A stretch of DNA of 64,000 nt from Cyanobacterium stanieri LEGE 03274 (GTDB lineage: Bacteria > Cyanobacteriota > Cyanobacteriia > Cyanobacteriales > Cyanobacteriaceae), in assembly GCF_015207825.1 (NCBI RefSeq), contig NZ_JADEWC010000002.1, forward strand, positions 1 to 64,000, written 5' to 3'. The stretch's first letter is position 1, and the number at the start of each line of letters is the position of its first letter. The notes beneath the pieces are model-generated. The model made no database searches, was not told the origin of the DNA, and saw nothing but the letters and a program-made list of their open reading frames with translations. The translations under genes and the position numbers were made by a program. This document shows, piece by piece, positions 18,499 to 28,066 of the stretch.

Positions 18499-18813
18499 AT
18501 GCTACATTTAATTTATATTCTTGCCTTCACTGTAATTGCCTTTTTCGCTATCAGCAACTTGATTCGTAGTCTTATTACCATCAGTGGTGAGTCTCAGAGG
18601 GGTTCTTGGACTGACACTCCAAAACCGATTAAAAGAGCAAACCCCCAAAGTTATCGGGCTACCCATCCTGAATTATTGGATGAAAATGGTAATCCCTTGG
18701 ATGAACCTTTATTGGTAATTCGCTCTGTGTCTGTGGAGGATGCTCGTCAAAAATTAGACTCTATCTATCAATCCTCTCCAGGGCAAACTAGACAACCTGA
18801 AGAAGATAGTTAA
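18499..18813 (+). CDS. DUF2973 membrane-anchored protein
   Basis: A 104-residue protein with one N-terminal transmembrane helix (LIYILAFTVIAFFAISNLI) and a soluble tail that includes HPELLDENGNPLDEPLLVI, the recognisable DUF2973 segment. Function is unknown. It lies between the DUF2605 gene and deoC on the same strand. The start codon is placed where the helix begins; GCGGAG lies nine bases upstream. Confidence 0.78.
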   Translation: MLHLIYILAFTVIAFFAISNLIRSLITISGESQRGSWTDTPKPIKRANPQSYRATHPELLDENGNPLDEPLLVIRSVSVEDARQKLDSIYQSSPGQTRQPEEDS

Positions 18814-18881
18814 AATAATTGATCATTGATAATTAATAATAGATAATTAAAGCTAACGTAATTTTTTCTTTACTTTGCTTT

Positions 18882-19559
18882 ATGGTAATCACTGCTGCAG
18901 ATGTTAACATAGCCGATTATATAGATCATTCCCTTTTAAATCCCCTTGCCACTGGGGATGATATAGATTTATGCTGTAATCAAGCCATTGATTGTGGTTT
19001 TCCTGTAGTATGTGTTTATCCTGTTCATGTCAAAAGGGCTGTGGCAATGCTCCATAGTCAAAAGATTACGGTGGCAACGGTGATTGGTTTTCCTACGGGG
19101 GCAACTACTCCTGGGGTTAAGTTGCATGAGGCTCAGGAAGCTACCAATTATGGGGCAGGGGAATTGGATGTGGTCATTAATCTAGGTTGGTTAAAATCTG
19201 GGAAGTTTGATTGGATTCATAAGGAAATTGCCTCTATCTGTGAGGAAACGGGAATCCCCGTTAAAGCGATTTTAGAAACTACCCGTTTGACTGATGAGGA
19301 AAAACAGATGGCGGCTCAAGTCTGTTTGGATGCGGGGGTAAGATTTTTAAAAACCAGTACGGGATGGTTTGGGGGAGCGACGGTGGAGGATGTGGCTTTT
19401 TTGCATGATATTTGTAAAGGCAGGGTGGGTATTAAGGCTTCAGGGGGTATTAAGGATTTGGAAAGTGCGATCGCCCTTATAAATGCGGGGGCAAATCGGT
19501 TAGGTACATCAAGGGGAGTAGATATTGTCAGACAACAAAAAGAAAACCTTACGGTTTGA
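18882..19559 (+). CDS. deoC: Deoxyribose-phosphate aldolase
   Basis: The enzyme cleaves 2-deoxyribose 5-phosphate to glyceraldehyde 3-phosphate and acetaldehyde in deoxynucleoside salvage. The 225-residue TIM barrel has [38 protein letters not shown], the Schiff-base lysine in FLKTSTGW and the second lysine in GIKASGGI. It is normal length. It sits 68 bp after the DUF2973 gene and upstream of rnc. Confidence 0.95.
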   Translation: MVITAADVNIADYIDHSLLNPLATGDDIDLCCNQAIDCGFPVVCVYPVHVKRAVAMLHSQKITVATVIGFPTGATTPGVKLHEAQEATNYGAGELDVVINLGWLKSGKFDWIHKEIASICEETGIPVKAILETTRLTDEEKQMAAQVCLDAGVRFLKTSTGWFGGATVEDVAFLHDICKGRVGIKASGGIKDLESAIALINAGANRLGTSRGVDIVRQQKENLTV

Positions 19560-19661
19560 GTCAAAAAGCATTAGATTTTAATGGGTCAAAAATGTTATGA
19601 TGTAAGATCATAGTTGAACTTCACCTTAAAAGAGTTCTGCAGATTTCAAAAAAAGAGTCTA

Positions 19662-20405
19662 ATGACAATAACTGATCCTCGTCGTCGCATAGAATTACAA
19701 AAATTACTAAAAAAATTAGGTCTAACGGACTTATCACAGGTTAACTGGACATTATTAGATACTGCCCTAACCCATTCTAGTTTCTCCCACGAAAATAACT
19801 ATGAACAACTGGAATTTGTGGGGGATGCGGTGGTTAGATTAGTGGCCGCAGAATTACTAAAAGAAACCTATCCTACCTTACCCGTAGGAGAATATGCCGC
19901 TATTCGTTCGGTAATAGTAAGCGATCGCTTCTTAGCCGAAATCGCCGAACTATATGGCATTGAGACTTATTTACTCATTGCACCTAATGTGCGGGGCGAT
20001 CGTATGGGACGCATTTCCCGCCTTGCCGATGCTTTCGAGGCAATTTTAGGAGCATTATACGAAAGCACCAAAACCATGGAATTAATACGCTATTGGTTAG
20101 ACCCTGTTCTTTCAGAAAAAGCCGCCCAAGTTCACGCTGACCCTGCTAGACAAAATTATAAAGATGCCCTCCAAGAATGGACACAAAGGGTACATAAATC
20201 TTTACCTACCTATGTTGTCCAAGAACATCGTTTAAATAAAGGGGGAGAAAATGAACGTTTCTTAGCCCAAGTATGGCTCAAAGATCAACTATTGGGAGAA
20301 GGCAAAGGGGCTACCAAGAAAGCATCTCACCAAGCCGCCGCCAAACAGGCATTTTATACCTTTGTTAATCAAGAGCAGGTTTCCCCCGTTGATAAGCAAA
20401 GATAA
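19662..20405 (+). CDS. rnc: Ribonuclease III
   Basis: Cuts double-stranded RNA in rRNA and mRNA processing. The N-terminal catalytic domain has the signature YEQLEFVGDAVVRLV with the metal-binding acids, and the second acidic cluster in RLADAFEAILGALYE. A C-terminal dsRNA-binding domain starts NYKDALQEWTQ and ends GATKKASHQAAAKQAF. The ATG at 19662 (MTITDPRRRIELQ) gives 247 residues, near the family norm; a TTG at 19614 would add 16. It converges with the nadD-like gene 10 bp downstream. Confidence 0.95.
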   Translation: MTITDPRRRIELQKLLKKLGLTDLSQVNWTLLDTALTHSSFSHENNYEQLEFVGDAVVRLVAAELLKETYPTLPVGEYAAIRSVIVSDRFLAEIAELYGIETYLLIAPNVRGDRMGRISRLADAFEAILGALYESTKTMELIRYWLDPVLSEKAAQVHADPARQNYKDALQEWTQRVHKSLPTYVVQEHRLNKGGENERFLAQVWLKDQLLGEGKGATKKASHQAAAKQAFYTFVNQEQVSPVDKQR

Positions 20406-20415
20406 TTTACCCTAT

Positions 20416-21000
20416 TTAATCTGCTGGATCAATCGTATATAAATTATGGGTTTGAATGTAGGATTTGACCTTGGGGGAAAGAATTTCTTCATTTTGACTT
20501 TGACGATATTCCGTGGAAGACACGGGGGGTAATGGATATTCGGCGAGGGTATAACCAAGGGTGAATTGATCTAACTTTTTTTGGGTAGCAATGTCGATGG
20601 TGTAGCCCTGGCGGGGTAGTATTAATACCTTTACCTGCGACCAAAGTTTTTTGGCTTCATACCAGCTGAATATTTGCGGTGCTAAATCACTGCCAATGAC
20701 AAAAGTTAAGTCTGCCTTTTGCCCCCATTTTTTTTTGGCTTTTTCGATGGTGTAGATGGTGCGCCGATCGCCTATATCCGTTGCTAATTCTACATTATTG
20801 TTTATGGATTCTTGATTAAGTTCCTCTATTAATAAAGCCAACATTTTAGTACGATGGTATAGGCTTTTTTGACTCTCTTTAAAGGGGTTGTCAGAGGCAT
20901 AGACGGCGATTAAGTCATATTTTTGACTCAAATAATCTAAAATTGTTTTATGGGCGATGGTCGGGGGGTCTGCGCTAGTACCAAAGATAGCAATTTTCAT
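20416..21000 (-). CDS. nadD: Nicotinate-nucleotide adenylyltransferase-like protein
   Basis: A 194-residue nucleotidyltransferase of the NadD type that would join nicotinate mononucleotide and ATP in NAD synthesis. It shows the N-terminal FGTSADPPTIAH (variant of the usual GTFDPPHxGH), LTFVIGSDLAPQIFSW and the C-terminal PVSSTEYRQ (variant of ISSTxIR). The second His of the classic HxGH motif is kept as TIAH. The deviations fit a cyanobacterial subgroup, so substrate assignment is likely but not certain. Confidence 0.82.
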   Translation of the reverse strand: MKIAIFGTSADPPTIAHKTILDYLSQKYDLIAVYASDNPFKESQKSLYHRTKMLALLIEELNQESINNNVELATDIGDRRTIYTIEKAKKKWGQKADLTFVIGSDLAPQIFSWYEAKKLWSQVKVLILPRQGYTIDIATQKKLDQFTLGYTLAEYPLPPVSSTEYRQSQNEEILSPKVKSYIQTHNLYTIDPAD

Positions 21001-21030
21001 TAGATTGAACCATGGAGTTAGTCAGGGGTT

Positions 21031-21047
21031 AGGGGTTTAAAACCCCT
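21031..21047. repeat. Short palindrome AGGGGTTT/AAACCCCT
   Basis: An 8-bp perfect inverted repeat with a one-base centre lies between hisA and the nadD-like gene. A run of nine A follows on the plus strand, so it is not a standard terminator for the minus-strand hisA. It resembles common cyanobacterial G-rich palindromes. Confidence 0.5.
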
Positions 21048-21087
21048 ATGTAAAAAAAAATCATTAATTGATTACAACCATTGTTAT

Positions 21088-21858
21088 TTAAGCCAAGGCC
21101 GAATCACCGAAATGGGGGGGAATATCCTGTAATCTGCCATCCCCTACCGCCTTAATGGCTTCGGTTAAATCCACTTTACCCGTATAAATGGCCTTACCAA
21201 CGATAACGCTTTTCACTCCCACAGGTTCAAGGGATAATAGACTAAGAATATCACTTAGAGAACTAATACCCCCAGAAGCGATAATGGGAATATCAGTAAC
21301 ACTAGCAATTTCCCTTAAGGCTTCTTGATTGGGACCGACTAATGTACCATCTCGATGGATGTCTGTATAGATGATGGCGGCCGCTTGGCTAGAGATGGCC
21401 TTAGCTAATTCTGTGGCTTCTACTTCTGAGGTTTCTAACCATCCCTTGGTAGCTACTTTACCATTTCTCGCATCAATGCCGATGGCAATTTTTTGGGGGA
21501 ATGTTTCACATAATTCCCTGACTAAAGTGGGATTTTCCACTGCTACCGTGCCAACAATTGCCCTATCTACTCCCAATTTAAATAGGGTTTCGATGGAGGT
21601 GCGATCGCGCAAACCCCCTCCTACTTGAATAGGAATATCTAAAGCCGTAACAATTTCTTTAATAACATCTACATTGACGGGATGTCCAGCTTTTGCCCCA
21701 TCTAAATCAACTAAATGTAAGCGGGTAGCCCCCTGATTCTGCCATTGTAGAGCTACCTCCACGGGGTTTTCATTAAATACTTGAGATTGGGCGTAGTCTC
21801 CTTGATATAAACGTACACAATGCCCACCTAATAAATCAATTGCTGGTATTACTTCCAT
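21088..21858 (-). CDS. hisA: Phosphoribosylformimino-5-aminoimidazole carboxamide ribotide isomerase
   Basis: Fourth step of histidine synthesis, an Amadori rearrangement of ProFAR to PRFAR. The 256-residue TIM barrel has [17 protein letters not shown] with the catalytic Asp, [21 protein letters not shown], and the second catalytic Asp in [16 protein letters not shown], then IIASGGIS. The ATG at 21858 is used; a GTG two codons earlier is possible. No other his genes are adjacent. Confidence 0.96.
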   Translation of the reverse strand: MEVIPAIDLLGGHCVRLYQGDYAQSQVFNENPVEVALQWQNQGATRLHLVDLDGAKAGHPVNVDVIKEIVTALDIPIQVGGGLRDRTSIETLFKLGVDRAIVGTVAVENPTLVRELCETFPQKIAIGIDARNGKVATKGWLETSEVEATELAKAISSQAAAIIYTDIHRDGTLVGPNQEALREIASVTDIPIIASGGISSLSDILSLLSLEPVGVKSVIVGKAIYTGKVDLTEAIKAVGDGRLQDIPPHFGDSALA

Positions 21859-21916
21859 AACCACATTAGCGAAATTTCAAGAGTTCTCATTATACCTCAG
21901 AAGATACAATCAACTA

Positions 21917-23215
21917 TTAAACAGGATCAATTCCTCCGTTTTTTATGATAGTTATGCGGGGAGGTTTATAAATCCTTGTCAAAATAAATCCTATCACCAG
22001 TAAGGTGGTAGCTCCATATAGAGCATAATTGTAATTAGCTGTATTATCTTTAATCCAACTAAAAACGAATGGGCCAATAATCCCAGCGCTACCCCATGCG
22101 GTTAACATTGCGCCATAAATACGTCCAATATTTTCTGAGCCAAAGGCATCAGCGGCAAAGGCGGGCATCGTAGCAAACCCACCCCCCAGACAGGAGAGAA
22201 GGTAACAGGCAATAAAGACAAAAATAATATAGCTATTGAGATGGGGAATAATCAAATATAGCACTGCTTGGGTGATAAACATGGTGGAAAAAATCGCTTT
22301 CCTGCCGAATTTATCCGATAGCCATGCCCAAAATAGTCTTCCCAAACCGTTAAAAATAGAGGCGATCGCCACTACAAAAGATCCTGCCCTATCCTGTAAT
22401 AAACTTACCTCTTGGGGGTTTAAACTCTCAAAAGAAGGTAAATAATACAAATCCCTAGCAATGGTAGATAATTGAGAAATCAACCCCATTCCTGCACTAA
22501 CATTAACAAATAAAATTCCCCACAAAATCCACCACTCAGAAGCACGAATAGCTTGATGAAAACTAAAACAATTAAGGGATTTATTTCCCGTAGGTAACTC
22601 ATAACCTTGCGGTAACCATCCCGAAGGAGGATTGATTAACAATTGTGCCGAAACAACAATCAAAATAAGAAAACCAACACCCCAAAGATAGAAAGTATTA
22701 GAAACACCAAAATTATTAATAAAATAAGGGGCGATTAAACCAACAAAAAATGAACCCGCCCCAAAACCCATAACTGCTAATCCAGTCACTAAACCCCTTT
22801 TGTCGGGAAACCAGCGAATTAGGGTAGCAATGGGGGTTACATAACCAAATCCATTACCTAATCCTGCTATCAATCCATAGCCTAGATAGAGAATTAAAAA
22901 ATTATTTAATTGAATACCCACTCCTGCAATGATAGTACCGATACCAAAGAGAAAACCACCGAGGGTTGCCACAAATCGAGGCCCTTTTTTATCTACTAAA
23001 AGCCCTCCCACCGCAGCAGCAAAACCAATGACACCTAAAGCAATGACAAAAGCTAGAGAAGTGGGCACCTCTTGCCAACCTTGGTTTGTTACTAATTCAT
23101 TTTTAATGACACTCCAAGAATATATAGTGCCTAAACATAGTTGGATAATGATAGCAGCTAGGGCAATCCACCATCTTTGTTTATCTAAATTATCTTTAAT
23201 TAAAAAAGTAACCAT
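21917..23215 (-). CDS. MFS transporter, oxalate/formate antiporter-like (OFA) family
   Basis: The 432-residue protein has twelve predicted transmembrane segments. The N-terminal QLCLGTIYSWSVIKNEL and the loop LRWFPDKRGLVTGLAVMGFGAGS (positions ~140) mark the OFA group of the major facilitator superfamily, and WLSDKFGRKA is the central-loop motif. Members exchange carboxylates such as oxalate, formate or lactate; the substrate here is unknown. The crr7-like gene ends 12 bp upstream, so the two may be cotranscribed. Confidence 0.85.
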   Translation of the reverse strand: MVTFLIKDNLDKQRWWIALAAIIIQLCLGTIYSWSVIKNELVTNQGWQEVPTSLAFVIALGVIGFAAAVGGLLVDKKGPRFVATLGGFLFGIGTIIAGVGIQLNNFLILYLGYGLIAGLGNGFGYVTPIATLIRWFPDKRGLVTGLAVMGFGAGSFFVGLIAPYFINNFGVSNTFYLWGVGFLILIVVSAQLLINPPSGWLPQGYELPTGNKSLNCFSFHQAIRASEWWILWGILFVNVSAGMGLISQLSTIARDLYYLPSFESLNPQEVSLLQDRAGSFVVAIASIFNGLGRLFWAWLSDKFGRKAIFSTMFITQAVLYLIIPHLNSYIIFVFIACYLLSCLGGGFATMPAFAADAFGSENIGRIYGAMLTAWGSAGIIGPFVFSWIKDNTANYNYALYGATTLLVIGFILTRIYKPPRITIIKNGGIDPV

Positions 23216-23227
23216 GAAAATAAAAAG

Positions 23228-23485
23228 TTATTTTTTTTCCCAGCGCACCACATACCACTGCAAATAACTATTTTCATCAGGGTTAAATTCGCAGTAATTT
23301 TCTAGTAAATATTCCGCTTGGGCTTTCATAGTCTTATTTTGTGCTACGTCACGGGGTAAATCTGTGGCGTTGGTTACAACTTTTTCCAGTTTATTTAGTA
23401 ATTCTGTTCTACTCATCAACTGTTCTGGTTGGTCATTTTCCAAAACAACGAAACCATCTTCTTGATACATGATTGAGTCAGCCAT
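23228..23485 (-). CDS. CRR7-like protein (NDH-1-associated)
   Basis: An 85-residue protein with MADSIMYQEDGFVVLE at the start and YLQWYVVRWEKK at the end, matching the chlororespiratory reduction 7 family as I recognise it. In plants CRR7 is needed for the chloroplast NDH complex; the cyanobacterial role is less clear. ndhD lies ~3 kb downstream of this position on the same strand. No transmembrane segment is seen. Confidence 0.75.
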   Translation of the reverse strand: MADSIMYQEDGFVVLENDQPEQLMSRTELLNKLEKVVTNATDLPRDVAQNKTMKAQAEYLLENYCEFNPDENSYLQWYVVRWEKK

Positions 23486-23630
23486 TTGAGAATCCCTCCA
23501 CTAAATCCTACGAGTTATAACACACCCTAGTTAATTTACCACAAAAAATAAGGGATAAAATCGAACCGTAAAATATTAACATTCGATCTTAACCCCTACC
23601 CTTAAATATTGTCTTAATACAAAAAGAATT

Positions 23631-23885
23631 TTAATAGAAATCATGTTCCCTTTGCATTTGAGGCATTGCTAATTCAAAGTTTGAAGGATCTCTTAAAAAG
23701 CGAAATGCTTCTTCTTCGAGGCGGTGAATTAGATAAGGTTCAATAATATTTGTTTGACGCAAACAAGCCAAATACCCTTCCATATAAACCCTTAATTCTT
23801 CATAGCGACTGCCCCTGGCCCATAAATCTACCATACCATCGGTTAGTTTTTGGTAGTATCTGATAGCGATTGTATCTGTAATCAT
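23631..23885 (-). CDS. Small conserved cyanobacterial protein (DUF6761-like)
   Basis: An 84-residue soluble helical protein with IRYYQKLTDGMVDLW, GYLACLRQTNIIEPYLIHRL and the tail RFLRDPSNFELAMP. I recognise it as a small conserved cyanobacterial family, probably DUF6761, of unknown function. It lies between the crr7-like gene and psb32 on the same strand with gaps of 145 and 68 bp. Confidence 0.65.
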   Translation of the reverse strand: MITDTIAIRYYQKLTDGMVDLWARGSRYEELRVYMEGYLACLRQTNIIEPYLIHRLEEEAFRFLRDPSNFELAMPQMQREHDFY

Positions 23886-23953
23886 TTGTTAATTGGGTAG
23901 TTATTAAAAGTTTTATGTTATGAAATACTGAGCTTTCATATTTTCATTCTAGC

Positions 23954-24646
23954 TTAACTACCCGGAAAACCCACATACCAAAAGTATGTAACCATGGGGA
24001 TAACCGTAGCAAGGATTACCAAAAGCACTACCCAAATGGTGGCAATGCCATCATCGGTTTCTTCTGCCGTAGAAAACGTTCCCTCGATGTTTAACTCCTG
24101 AATTTCGGGAGGACCTGGATCTTCTTTTCCTGATAATATGGCTATGATGCGATCGCCCGCATCCACCATAGCTTGATTATATTGTTGATTTTTAAGGGCA
24201 TAACCAATGGTTTCTGTGGTAACGCTTTCAACAATTTCAGGGGTTAACAAATCCTGTAGAGAATTACCCACCCGAAGGCCACTGCGATTAGTTAGAGTAT
24301 CAAGGGTTAACAACACCTGATTTTTTTGTTCCTCAGGAGTAGGATACCACTTTTCAAACACATCATCGGTAAAGCTATGGATAGTCGCGCCATAGTCAAG
24401 ACGACGGAGGGTAATTACCCGTAATTCTTTATCGGTAGATTGGGCTAACTCATTCAACATATCATCCAATTTTGCCTCCGTGGCACGGCTAAGGGTATCG
24501 GCTTCATCTATTACCCACACCGATTCCCCCGCACTAACCAAAGGCATATCATAAACTCCTGTGGCGTAAGCATTGCCCATGCCAATACTAAATACTATGG
24601 TTAGGGTTAACCATAAACTGGTTATAATACGATACAATTTTGTCAT
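23954..24646 (-). CDS. psb32: Photosystem II repair protein Psb32 (TPM domain)
   Basis: The 230-residue protein has an N-terminal signal or anchor (LWLTLTIVFSIGMGNAYA), a TPM domain (WVIDEADTLSRATEAKLDDM to about residue 165, with LTLDTLTNRSGLRVG) and a C-terminal transmembrane helix (TIWVVLLVILATVIPMVTYF). This architecture matches Psb32, which helps D1 turnover and photoprotection of photosystem II in Synechocystis. The TPM fold faces the lumen. Full length. Confidence 0.87.
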   Translation of the reverse strand: MTKLYRIITSLWLTLTIVFSIGMGNAYATGVYDMPLVSAGESVWVIDEADTLSRATEAKLDDMLNELAQSTDKELRVITLRRLDYGATIHSFTDDVFEKWYPTPEEQKNQVLLTLDTLTNRSGLRVGNSLQDLLTPEIVESVTTETIGYALKNQQYNQAMVDAGDRIIAILSGKEDPGPPEIQELNIEGTFSTAEETDDGIATIWVVLLVILATVIPMVTYFWYVGFPGS

Positions 24647-24784
24647 GGTAATGTATCCTAAATCTTTAGCTGATAATTTCTTTTACATTATCTCACTCAG
24701 AGCGGATTTAGAAAAATTAACTTTACCCAAAATATCAAGGGAGTAAGACGAAAATCCTTCACCCTTTTTTTTAATTACTATCCC

Positions 24785-25645
24785 CTAATCATAGATTTCA
24801 CAATCACTACGATTATTAATAAATCTATCAGCCACCGCAAACCAATCGCCGACGATTTCCCTTTCTTCACTAGAAGTAATTACCCTATCAATTAACGCTT
24901 TCCAATCAGGATCATTTTTTGGCAAAATTAACCCATACCTTTCACAAGTCAGGGGGGTTTCCGGTAACAAAATAAAATCTCGACTCAACGACATATTTAA
25001 AGAAGTAGCCGCCCCCAATAATAAAATACCATCATCAGCAAAAACATCTATTCTTTCATTTTCCACCGCCCTCACTCCCAAATTACTCCCACTAATTCCC
25101 CTAAATAAACTAATTTGTGCTTCAGGAAACCTTTGCTTAACATATTCTTCCGTGGTGGTATTAGCCAAAACCCCAATTCTCACATCCTCAATGGCGGTAT
25201 TATTTCTTAATTGATTTGCTTTATCCCTAACCGCCAAAAACTGAATCCCAGTAGAAAAAAAAGGCTCGGAAAACGAAACCTCAAAATCTTTTATTTCCCT
25301 AATACTATTTGCCCCACACTCTAAATCCACAATACCATCTTGTACAATTTGAAAACGATTACTAAGGTTAGAATTAAAAAGATGAGTTGTGATGATATTA
25401 CGATTTAAAGTGTCTCTTAACTCGTTTTTGATCAAATTAACTAAATCTAAACAAATTCCCTGTAACTCCCCATTACTATCCCTATAACTAAAAGGAATTT
25501 CATTATTGTTTATACCAATCCTCAACAAACCCCCTGACTCAATTCTTTCCAATACCGTCTCCGCTTTGGCAGAAGAATTAACCAAGAAGTTAAATCCTAA
25601 AAATAGACTAACAGTAAAGACTTTGATTAGTTTTTTTCCCATCAT
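24785..25645 (-). CDS. Amino-acid-type ABC transporter substrate-binding protein (family 3)
   Basis: From ATG 25645 it is a 286-residue exported solute-binding protein: signal peptide ending SSAKA, then VLERIESGGLLRIGINNNEI and the ligand-binding FSYRDSNGELQGICLDLV, with DLECGANSIRE and IGVLANTTTEEYVKQRFPE in the second lobe. A TTG at 25675 would add ten residues. Family members bind polar amino acids. Permease and ATPase genes are absent here, so the system is split or the protein is an orphan sensor. Its promoter region carries copy 1 of a 150-bp direct repeat. Confidence 0.87.
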   Translation of the reverse strand: MMGKKLIKVFTVSLFLGFNFLVNSSAKAETVLERIESGGLLRIGINNNEIPFSYRDSNGELQGICLDLVNLIKNELRDTLNRNIITTHLFNSNLSNRFQIVQDGIVDLECGANSIREIKDFEVSFSEPFFSTGIQFLAVRDKANQLRNNTAIEDVRIGVLANTTTEEYVKQRFPEAQISLFRGISGSNLGVRAVENERIDVFADDGILLLGAATSLNMSLSRDFILLPETPLTCERYGLILPKNDPDWKALIDRVITSSEEREIVGDWFAVADRFINNRSDCEIYD

Positions 25646-25718
25646 TGGTATTAATAATACTAAATCCTGTTTCAATCATATACTGATCAAGGCATGGAAA
25701 AGGGGACGGGGAATAGGT

Positions 25719-25870
25719 AAAAGATATTTGGTATTGCTGATTTTGAGTATGGAATATTATTGAATTACAGTAAATGTATAGTATTAAAACTATTATTACT
25801 ATTGCCCATTACCCATTCTCTATTGCCAAACTAAACTAAAAATTATACCTTAATTCACCAACGCCAGATA
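25719..25870 (+). repeat. ~150-bp direct repeat, copy 1
   Basis: The segment from AAAAGATA to CACCAACGCCAGATA matches 26022-26174 with few substitutions. The two copies are separated by ~150 bp that contains a minus-strand terminator. Copy 1 lies upstream of the solute-binding protein gene. Confidence 0.85.
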
Positions 25871-25978
25871 TTTATTGTTTATTGTTGATTGTCAATTGTT
25901 ACACGGTGAATAATAGTCAACTTTACTAATCGAATTTGGTATAAAAAGATAAGATGATTTGTGTCTTTGTGAGACAAA

Positions 25979-26007
25979 AAAACCCTCTCCTAGCCAGAGA
26001 AGGGTTA
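25979..26007 (-). terminator. Rho-independent terminator for ndhD
   Basis: Read on the minus strand, AACCCTTCTC and GAGAGGGTT form a stem with one bulged base and a short loop, followed by seven T. It lies ~170 bp after the ndhD stop, beyond the second copy of the direct repeat. Confidence 0.75.
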
Positions 26008-26021
26008 ATGATACAACCATG

Positions 26022-26174
26022 AAAAAGATAATTGGCATTGCTGATTTTGAGTATGAAGCATTATTGAATTACAGTAAATGTATAGTATTAAAACTATTAT
26101 TACTATTATCGATTACCCATTTCCTATTGCCAAACTAAACTAAAAATCATACCTTAATTCACCAACGCCAGATA
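26022..26174 (+). repeat. ~150-bp direct repeat, copy 2, abutting the ndhD stop
   Basis: Second copy of the repeat at 25719. It ends two bases before the ndhD stop codon, so the unit forms the ndhD 3' untranslated region. Runs such as TAAATGTATAGTATTAAAAC and AATTCACCAACGCCAGATA are identical in both copies. Confidence 0.85.
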
Positions 26175-26175
26175 A

Positions 26176-27855
26176 TTAATTCATCGCCACACTTTCAACC
26201 ACCTCAGGGGATTGAACAACTTTATTACCAAAACGAGGATTATTAAGGGCTACTTGTTGATAAGACTGGGTAACTTGAGCGTTTACTGCCACGGTTTTCA
26301 CATCATATAACTGAGTAGCTAACTTAGGGTATAAACCCACCCCGATGATGAGGATGAGGAAAGAAGCTGCGATAAAAATTTCTCTGGGTTTAGCGTCTTC
26401 ATATTTTGCATTCATGGGCAAGATACAGTCATTACCAAAACATACAGGCTCGTCATTATCTTCATCTGTGTTGATTATATTGGTAGGTACTCCCAAATTA
26501 CACATTAAAGTTTGATCTGAGCTATAGAATAACTGTCTTAACATAGATAGTAGGTAAATGGGAGTTAAGATTAAACCCACGGCACTAAGGAGAATGGTTA
26601 CGGTGCGGAAATTTGAACCATAAACATCGCTGTTGCTATATCCCACAAATACTGCCAATTCACTGACAAAGCCACTCATACCGGGTAAGGCGAGAGAAGC
26701 CATGGCCCCTGCGGTAAATAGAGCGAATACTTTAGGCATCACTTTACCTATATTACCCATTTCATCTAAATACATGGTCTTGGTGCGATCGTAAGTTACC
26801 CCGGCAAGGAAGAATAACAAGGCGGCGATTAAACCATGGGAAAGCATTTGTAACATAGCCCCACTAATACCTAAGTCGGTAAAGGAAGCGATACCGATTA
26901 ACACAAATCCCATGTGAGACACAGAGGAATAAGCTAAACGACGTTTCATGTTGGTTTGGCCAAAGGAGGCAAAAGCACCGTAAATGATGTTTACTACCCC
27001 GAGGATAACCAGGAGAGGGGCAAAATAAATGTGGGCTTCGGATAATAAACCAAGATTAAGACGAATTAAGCCATAACCACCCATTTTTAATAAAACTCCT
27101 GCCAAAATCATGGAAACGGGAGAAGATGCTTCTCCGTGGGCATCGGGTAGCCATGTATGGAGGGGAAACACTGCTAGTTTAACACCAAAGGCAACTAATA
27201 AACCACCGTATAATAATAATTTGAGGGTGAGGGGATAGTCTTTTAAGCCTAATTCTACCATGTCAAAGGTGATACTTCCTCCGCCGTATAATGCCATACC
27301 TAATCCTGCGACGAGGATGAAAATGGAAGCAAGGGCGGTATAGAGTAAGAATTTGGTGGCAGCGTAGCGACGTTTTTTACCTCCCCAGATGGAAACCAAA
27401 AGATATACAGGAACTAATTCTAATTCCCACATGATAAATAGTAGTAGTATATCTTGGGCTACGAATACGCCGATTTGGGCTGAGTACAATAATAATAGTA
27501 AAAAGTAAAATAATTTCGGTTTACGATCTACTTGCCAAGCGGAAAAAATAGATAGGGTGGTGACAAATCCTGCTAACAAGACAAGGGGCATGGATAAACC
27601 ATCTACGGATACTGCCCAGTTTAGTCCTATTTGGGGTATCCAGCTATAGCTTTCTATTAGTTGTAAGTTGGCGTTATTTGTGTCGAATTGTTGCCAAAAA
27701 ACGTAACACATTAAAATAAAATCGGTAATGCCTACTCCCAACGCATACCATCGAAGAGTTTTACCTTGCTTGTCGGGAATGAAGGGTATGAGCAAGGCTG
27801 CGACCAGAGGCAGGACTATAATTGCGGTGAGCCAAGGAAATTGATCCGCTATCAT
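26176..27855 (-). CDS. ndhD: NAD(P)H-quinone oxidoreductase subunit 4 (NdhD)
   Basis: A proton-pumping membrane subunit of NDH-1, used in respiration and cyclic electron flow. The 559-residue protein has fourteen hydrophobic helices and the antiporter-like signatures [19 protein letters not shown], the lysine and His of [20 protein letters not shown], and [15 protein letters not shown]. An inserted loop with [19 protein letters not shown] near residue 470 and PREIFIA are typical of the NdhD1/D2 group, not of the CO2-uptake forms NdhD3/D4 as far as I can judge. The ATG at 27855 is used; a GTG lies two codons earlier. Other ndh subunits are not adjacent. Confidence 0.94.
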   Translation of the reverse strand: MIADQFPWLTAIIVLPLVAALLIPFIPDKQGKTLRWYALGVGITDFILMCYVFWQQFDTNNANLQLIESYSWIPQIGLNWAVSVDGLSMPLVLLAGFVTTLSIFSAWQVDRKPKLFYFLLLLLYSAQIGVFVAQDILLLFIMWELELVPVYLLVSIWGGKKRRYAATKFLLYTALASIFILVAGLGMALYGGGSITFDMVELGLKDYPLTLKLLLYGGLLVAFGVKLAVFPLHTWLPDAHGEASSPVSMILAGVLLKMGGYGLIRLNLGLLSEAHIYFAPLLVILGVVNIIYGAFASFGQTNMKRRLAYSSVSHMGFVLIGIASFTDLGISGAMLQMLSHGLIAALLFFLAGVTYDRTKTMYLDEMGNIGKVMPKVFALFTAGAMASLALPGMSGFVSELAVFVGYSNSDVYGSNFRTVTILLSAVGLILTPIYLLSMLRQLFYSSDQTLMCNLGVPTNIINTDEDNDEPVCFGNDCILPMNAKYEDAKPREIFIAASFLILIIGVGLYPKLATQLYDVKTVAVNAQVTQSYQQVALNNPRFGNKVVQSPEVVESVAMN

Positions 27856-28066
27856 ATGCACTTTTATTATATTTTTTTATTAGAGTGGAATAATTATACC
27901 ATGCTTTTGTAACGTTTTGTAAAATTTTGTAAAAACTTTTTTCTCTAGGGCATAGTTTTTGATTTGGGAGAGGTTTTAGTTATCGGTTTTCCGTAAGTCG
28001 TGGATGAATTTTCTGAACTAAAATAGTAGCTATAGTAATAATATTTAGGTTTTAAGAGCAAAATAT

